Positions 58,615-64,000 of a DNA stretch of 64,000 bases are shown here, piece after piece. This DNA is from Icerya purchasi. Its lineage: Eukaryota > Arthropoda > Insecta > Hemiptera > Monophlebidae. The notes below the pieces were generated by a model. That model was given only the letters and a program-made list of their open reading frames with translations, was not told the DNA's origin and did no database searches. How positions within the stretch are numbered: the first letter of the stretch is position 1; every line of letters starts with the position of its first letter. The position numbers and the translations under genes were made by a program. The stretch covers positions 394,788,557-394,852,556 of the forward strand of contig CM077115.1 in assembly GCA_039619475.1 (NCBI GenBank), written 5' to 3'.

Positions 58615-61600
58615 GTGCAAAAGATAAAAAATATTTTGTTTTCCTTTAGTTTTTTGTTTATTTCTGGCTCAATAATTTCGCTCACGTTACAGTGCGCCGA
58701 AAGTTGAATGCAAAAGTGTTTACATATAAATTCTTAACAGCCTGGCAGAATTAGTGTACTTGCTTATCTCTCGCTGGTCCAGTTTCTTCGCGTGGAACTC
58801 CATTTGAGTTTCATTGAAATTTCGCTCAGTTCTCTGCTTTTGGTGAACATTTTCGATTAGTAATTTTAAGACACTGCGAGCTACTTCTAGTTGGATTCTT
58901 AATCTTCTCATCATCAAAAGGACACTAAAGTTACCGAATTCGTCCGATTCAGTTCGATAATTTTATGTCAGTTACTCGAATGACAAAAAAACAAAAGAAG
59001 ATAACAACGCTAATGATGTGACACGAAATAGCTCAAAAGCCTCGAGAAATACGGTGGAATGAGGGGAAAAGGCCCTACAGTCGGTATCGCGCGAAGGATA
59101 TTTCGAGGGAACAAAAATAAAAAGAGCACGTTTAGACTGTTAAAATTGCATTAGTCACGCGATTAAACACGAGATGTTTCCTCCGGTATTATGTGGGGGA
59201 AAATACATTTATCGAACCGCGTTATAAAAAATCAGCGCATTAGCAGACCCCTCTCCGGTTCTTCCGTTTTTTTTTTTGTTTTTTTTTTTCTATTTCGCTC
59301 GATGTAGTACTAGGCGAGTTAGGCGGCAGATTGCATGGAAAAAATGGATTTTTTCGCTCGACCGGAGCGTGGAATTAGCTGATCGATCCGACCAACATTG
59401 GACGGAATAAAAATTACAATCATCACGGTGTTAAACGGTCGCGCAGGAAGTTAACGTGGAACGACGTTGCGCGCGAATAAGGTCAGGCAAGTGGAACTGT
59501 GTTAATCAGCGAAAGAGATGGTCATCGTCGTCGGACAATCGACCGTAAATGGTCAAGTGTTCGCTAATTAAAAAAGCAGTCAAGCTTTCTTGATTCGGTC
59601 AAATTAAAAAAAAATATTCCCATTCAGCGCGTCGTTAAACACCGTTGACGAATATCGCGCGCGAATTCGATCGCAAGTAGGAATCAAAACTTGGTCGCCG
59701 ACTGCTCGGACGACGATCGCTGCGATTGGACGATTTCGATTGTTCGTCCACGGGCATATTAATTAATCGAGAGTGCGAACACTTTTTCCAGCCTTTGTCA
59801 GCAGCAGCTGTTTAAAAATAACGCCTGGTCATAGTAGTTGTTAACCATCGATGGCTACTTTAGCTTGGATTATGTAACTGAAGTTTGTGTTAAATTTACA
59901 TGACTCGTCTGAATGCAGCGGGGGTTTAGATGCATCTCAGAAAAGTATGCTTCCTGGTTTCTTCTTGGGTATGTTCTTTTTGGTGGTTACTGATTTCTAG
60001 ATTGTTGAATCTTTTGTCGACCGACTTAACAGTCATCATCAACTACAGGTGACCCCTGTCAGTTGCTGAAATATCAGCGCAGGCTCTTGTCATGATAAAA
60101 ACTACCGAACTAGAATTGTCCAATGATAGATGAAATTGTTATTTTCATGTATTTCTGCATATTGTTTTTGATATATAGTTAAAATACAAATTAAATTATA
60201 AAATAACCGACTGCTGATGTCACAGATTCATATAAATCACGGGCAATAATAACATTTTCTAACATAAAGCAAACTCTGTGAACGAATTATAAAAATCGAT
60301 AAAACTGTCGCTAATATTAAATTAATTACAAATTAATTATTGTATTTAATAACGCTTTTTTGATTTTCGATATAGAGTTATAGCTTGGTTATCATAGTTT
60401 GTTTTACTGTATGTTACAAATTTTTATGGTTGCAACGGTTATTATACGGGGATCTTATTCGAAGTTAGTCGGCTATTTTTATAATTTAATTATATAAATA
60501 TATATTTTGCGCTTTAACTGTGTAAAGAGTGAAAACTTATTAATTTTAAAATAAATTAAAAAAAACAGGTATGCATTTTTTGTATTCATAACATCGAGTT
60601 TAAATGAAATAGACAACTAAAATTAGGTAATAACGTTGTTTAACTTAAAAGAAACGCGATGGATTAAAGATAAAAAAACCCGAAGGAATTGAAACCGTGT
60701 GTGAAAAAAATATTTACCGAAATTTAAGATAAGTTTTTGCCACCCAAAATCTCGAGGTGAACTGTGTATGTATGTTTTTCCGTCCAATTGTTTAAAATTT
60801 GCTTCTACACTAATTACGCCAACAGAGTTGCGAACAATGCTGGATACCCTGTAACTGAGATTAAGGTATAAAGGCACTTTTCCTATCAGGAAATAGATAT
60901 TACACTTCTTTCCAGCCTGAAGCTGGAAATATGATCGTTTATACGATTTAAAATTTTTCTTTAGTGAGGTATTAATTGAAGAAACTTGGTGCAGTTTGTC
61001 GCAATTTTAAACTTTATTACTCGAATCTTACCTGTTCTCAGTTGCTGCATACTAGCTTTTCAGTTTTCCGAGACTGCAGACATTTTTTACCGAGTGTCTG
61101 CACGTTGTACTGTCGCCTTTAGACAAGTAACGTGCGTTTAAATGTCACTAATATTCAACCAATTACAAAGAATATCTCAATTTAAGTACATCCTTAGTAT
61201 AAAAGGTATTGCGGAGCTCTTTTCATAATGTACTACTCTCTAAGTGTGCCTAATCCGTTGTGAATCAATATGAGTTTTTTTTTTCTTTCGCATGATCCGC
61301 CTTTGTTTTTCTCTCTGGTAAATCATTCGGTCTTAGGTATGTGTATAATACCACTGAGACATCGGGTCCGGAATAAGACAAGCAGCCCGTGTCGACCTGG
61401 AGAAATTAATTTTGATTGTTCTCGATGGAGATGTATTTGCGGAATAATGTCTCGCATAGAAATGTCATACGACACGCGTGAATAAAATATCGACCTATCA
61501 AGGCGAATTCATTTTCATTCCGAAATATATTTCAGGTATTCATTTTGAAGTATTTACACCAGGAAAACCAACAGTCACGGATTTCTACAATTAAGGTGTT

Positions 61601-63182
61601 CCTCGGAACAATTGAAAAAAGGCGAGGGAACAAATCCGACACTAGATGAAACTAAAATTTAAAAAATTAAACCGAGTAAATTTAAGTACTAACGAGGATA
61701 GTACTGAAAATTGAAAGTATATAGGTGTAAAAAAAAAAAGGCCAGTGTCAGTAAAAGCTGAAAGATTCTTTTCTCTAAAAGATTTTGTTCCTCCTACTTT
61801 TACGTTAATTAATTAATTCGAAATCTTCATTGCGAAGAAGTCTCGGGTATTATTTGAGCGTCAGAGTCTCATTGATTGTTGCGTGGATCAAACTAATTTT
61901 TCTTTTTTTTTTTTTTCTATTATTTGCTTTTCTTCTTTGTTCTATATTATCCTGTTTGATCTTTGCTCGAGTCTATCGTTTTAAATTTATTAATCTTATT
62001 TATTTACTTTTAAAATAAATTATAAGGATTCACTCATTTCCGGGCCATTTAAAACAAATGAAAATAAAGGGGTTTCCTAATTTATCGTTCAAATTTATTC
62101 ACCAGCGAGAAGAGGGAGTTTTGAGTTTTAAAGCTGGTAGCCTAATACGGTCCCGTTTAGGGTCCTGACTATGCAACAGGATTCTTTTTCTTTTTGTTCT
62201 TTGTGGAAATGTAAAAATTGATGAGAAAATTTGCGTATCATATTTAACGAATTGCTTCACTAAAAATGCATTTGTATAAATCAAGTAAAATTGTCATTTC
62301 GCATTGAAATATGGGTAAGTAACAGATTTTGCACGACCACAAATAATTTGAGTTGATGAAATGAAAATGAAAACGACTCTGTTGTGCGATATCTTTCATT
62401 TGACGGTTTTGGGACCAGGTGACACTTTTTTCCAGTTGCTATAAGTTTTCCGGCAAAAAGCAAGTAGAACTCGGATCGAAAAATCCGACATTTCATTAAA
62501 TTTTTTAATTTTTGAATATATGTTTCCGTTTTTGTTTTTCTACGATTCTTAATTTTGCAACTAAAATATTTGTTCCGATAAAATTATCCAATATTTCGAG
62601 AAAAATACGCTGGTCAAAGTTCTAATGGCGGTATAAAATACGGCTCCCACAGGATATTCTTAACACTATTTTAACAACACTTCTCAAGATTACATATGTT
62701 CCGATCGGATTGCCTAAAACGTCATTTTTAGTTTTTCTCTGGACCGACACTAGTAGTTCTCCTTCGAACACTAATTTTAACCGATCGGTCGTTATAACTG
62801 AGACTCTTCTCTGTTTACTTAAACATGGAGTAAATATTTTCATCCAGAAAATTTTCAGATATAATTTCATCCGTACTTTATTATTAGTGGCTTTTTTGAA
62901 AGACCGTGGTAAATTTGGAAATTAAAATTTCGCTTAAAATAAGTCAAAAAAAAAAAAAAAATCACAGAAATGAGAACGTCCTTTTAAGGAAATATTTTAG
63001 AATAATTATTCGGGCGCTGTTAGTAATAGCTGATAACTTTTCTCGAATTATTTAATAATTCTAATTCGAGCTATGTGGTAGAAAAAAGTTTAAAACTACC
63101 ACAAATACGGAAAATTGTAGGTAAATTTTTGAGTATAGCAAATTAAAAAGGTAGAAATTGAACCTTCCAGAGGGGGGGGTTC
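58615..63182. other. Mixed DNA, GC-richer and CpG-containing at 58.9-59.9 kb
   Basis: 59340-59840 is clearly less AT-rich, with CAGCAGCAGCTG (E-box) near 59800 and several TTAATTA cores near 59760. No known coding motif is visible. From 60 kb to 63.1 kb it is AT-rich with unassigned short frames (60623-60877, 61270-61485, 62622-62925). Confidence 0.3.
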
Positions 63183-63300
63183 TTTTTTTCTTTTTTTTTT
63201 TTTGCTCAAAATAATTTGTGGATCCCATAAGGCCATAATATCGTTTATTCATAAATTATACCTAACCATTTATTGCATTATATTCACCTTATACATATTC
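63183..63300 (-). repeat. REP-G repeat, copy 2 (retroelement 3' end)
   Basis: T-rich run at 63183-63203, then CAAAATAATTTGTGGATCCC, ATAAGGCCATA and ATATCGTTTATTC, as in 20832-20935. On the minus strand it ends in poly(A). Similarity may extend further but fades by eye. Confidence 0.55.
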
Positions 63301-64000
63301 TACAATCTAAACTTTAGATTCTACCTTAAGTGTAATACATATAATTTCTTAATCTAGCACATTCATCTACAGGTCCCAACCAAATTTATACATACGCTAA
63401 TAAATACTACGTTGAACTTAAGAACCGAAATGATACTTAATGTAAAAAGACCACATGATAGATTTTCCTCCAGTCTGACCTCTATTACTTTCTCTCCTCC
63501 ACCTTTTCGTAATGCTTCTGCGATAAAGTTATTAAAATTTCTTAATTTTTATTGTTTTTACCGGGTTTTCAGGTACTCGTTTAATTTTCATGATTGCCTA
63601 TGGTGAGCGTTTAAAAATACATTACACGCTTATTAAAGCTAAAAACAGTTCACAAGGCTTACCGATATTCAGATTTTCATGGCGGCGTGTTTCCTTTTTT
63701 ATTTATTTCTTTTTTTTTTTTTTTTTTTTTTAAATGAAACACTTTCCTTTGCGAAATCATGATACCGTCTCGTCGTTTTTTCTTTGAATTACGACTCGAA
63801 AAAATTCCGCTGTGAAAAAACGACCGCATTGCGACGGGGTAAAAATGTCGATCGCGGTGACTGACTATTTTAGTTCGTAATTGTCAAGGTTGTCGATGAA
63901 ATGGAAAGTTGTTTAAGGAATTGACCGTCGTCTTTCGATATGGAAATTAAGACCGAAAAAAGGCAGACAATTTGAATAACGAAAAAGGATGTGTGCGAGA
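63301..64000. other. AT-rich DNA up to the window end
   Basis: T-run at about 63711-63731. The plus frame at 63412-63606 has no motif. The last 250 bases are somewhat GC-richer. No gene seen. Confidence 0.4.

Noticed and set aside
1..64000. CRISPR arrays, bacterial operons, phage or other defence systems
   Set aside because: No regularly spaced repeat-spacer structure, no dense gene layout and no bacterial-type coding is present. All composition and repeats fit an animal genome.

Overview
The window reads as AT-rich, non-coding metazoan DNA, most likely from an invertebrate. It has long A/T homopolymers, many (TA)n, (AAT)n and (CA)n tracts, tRNA-derived SINEs with pol III boxes, and several lineages of non-LTR retrotransposon (LINE) in different states of decay. 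I see no bacterial-type operon, CRISPR array, tRNA or rRNA gene, and no convincing host protein-coding gene. Host exons may still be present, because short exons cannot be called by eye. The species cannot be named from this sequence.

Layout. 0-4.7 kb: a minus-strand LINE endonuclease remnant, a plus-strand reverse transcriptase (RT) remnant of another lineage, and (AAT)n hairpin modules. 8.1-8.4 kb: first copy of an interspersed repeat (REP-A) ending in two hairpins. 13.2-13.4 kb: decayed LINE 3' end. 14.1-17.56 kb: the best preserved element, a LINE flanked by a 15-bp target-site duplication (TSD) with its 5' part inverted, splitting one RNase H domain between strands. This is the structure expected from twin priming. 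17.6-18.4 kb: two SINEs of different families. 19.5 kb: a 28-bp tandem array. 20.8-21.7 kb: two minus-strand retroelement 3' ends. 23.6-25.4 and 27.8-29.5 kb: GC-richer apparently unique DNA with possible regulatory motifs. 26.0-26.8, 30.7-31.1, 36.0-37.4 and 41.9-42.1 kb: further 3' fragments of one RNase H-bearing LINE family. 32.4-33.8 kb: a badly decayed RTE-like LINE. 39.5 kb: a possible hAT-type DNA-transposon end. 44.7-45.0 kb: second copy of the first SINE family. 47.2-47.6 kb: a GC-rich, CpG-rich stretch with CRE, CCAAT and YY1-like sites, the best promoter candidate. 50.1-52.4 kb: a CR1/Jockey-like LINE with ORF1 and endonuclease, interrupted by a 552-bp near-perfect palindrome. 56.8-57.2 kb: second REP-A copy. 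58.3-58.6 kb: an unidentified coding-like block. 63.2 kb: second copy of the 20.8-kb repeat.

The recognisable content is a record of retrotransposition: endonuclease, RT and RNase H parts of LINEs, and SINEs that would have relied on LINE machinery. Every LINE protein region seen carries stops or frameshifts, so none looks autonomous. The most notable structures are the twin-primed inversion, the palindrome, the SINE family with an exact TSD, and the REP-A family.
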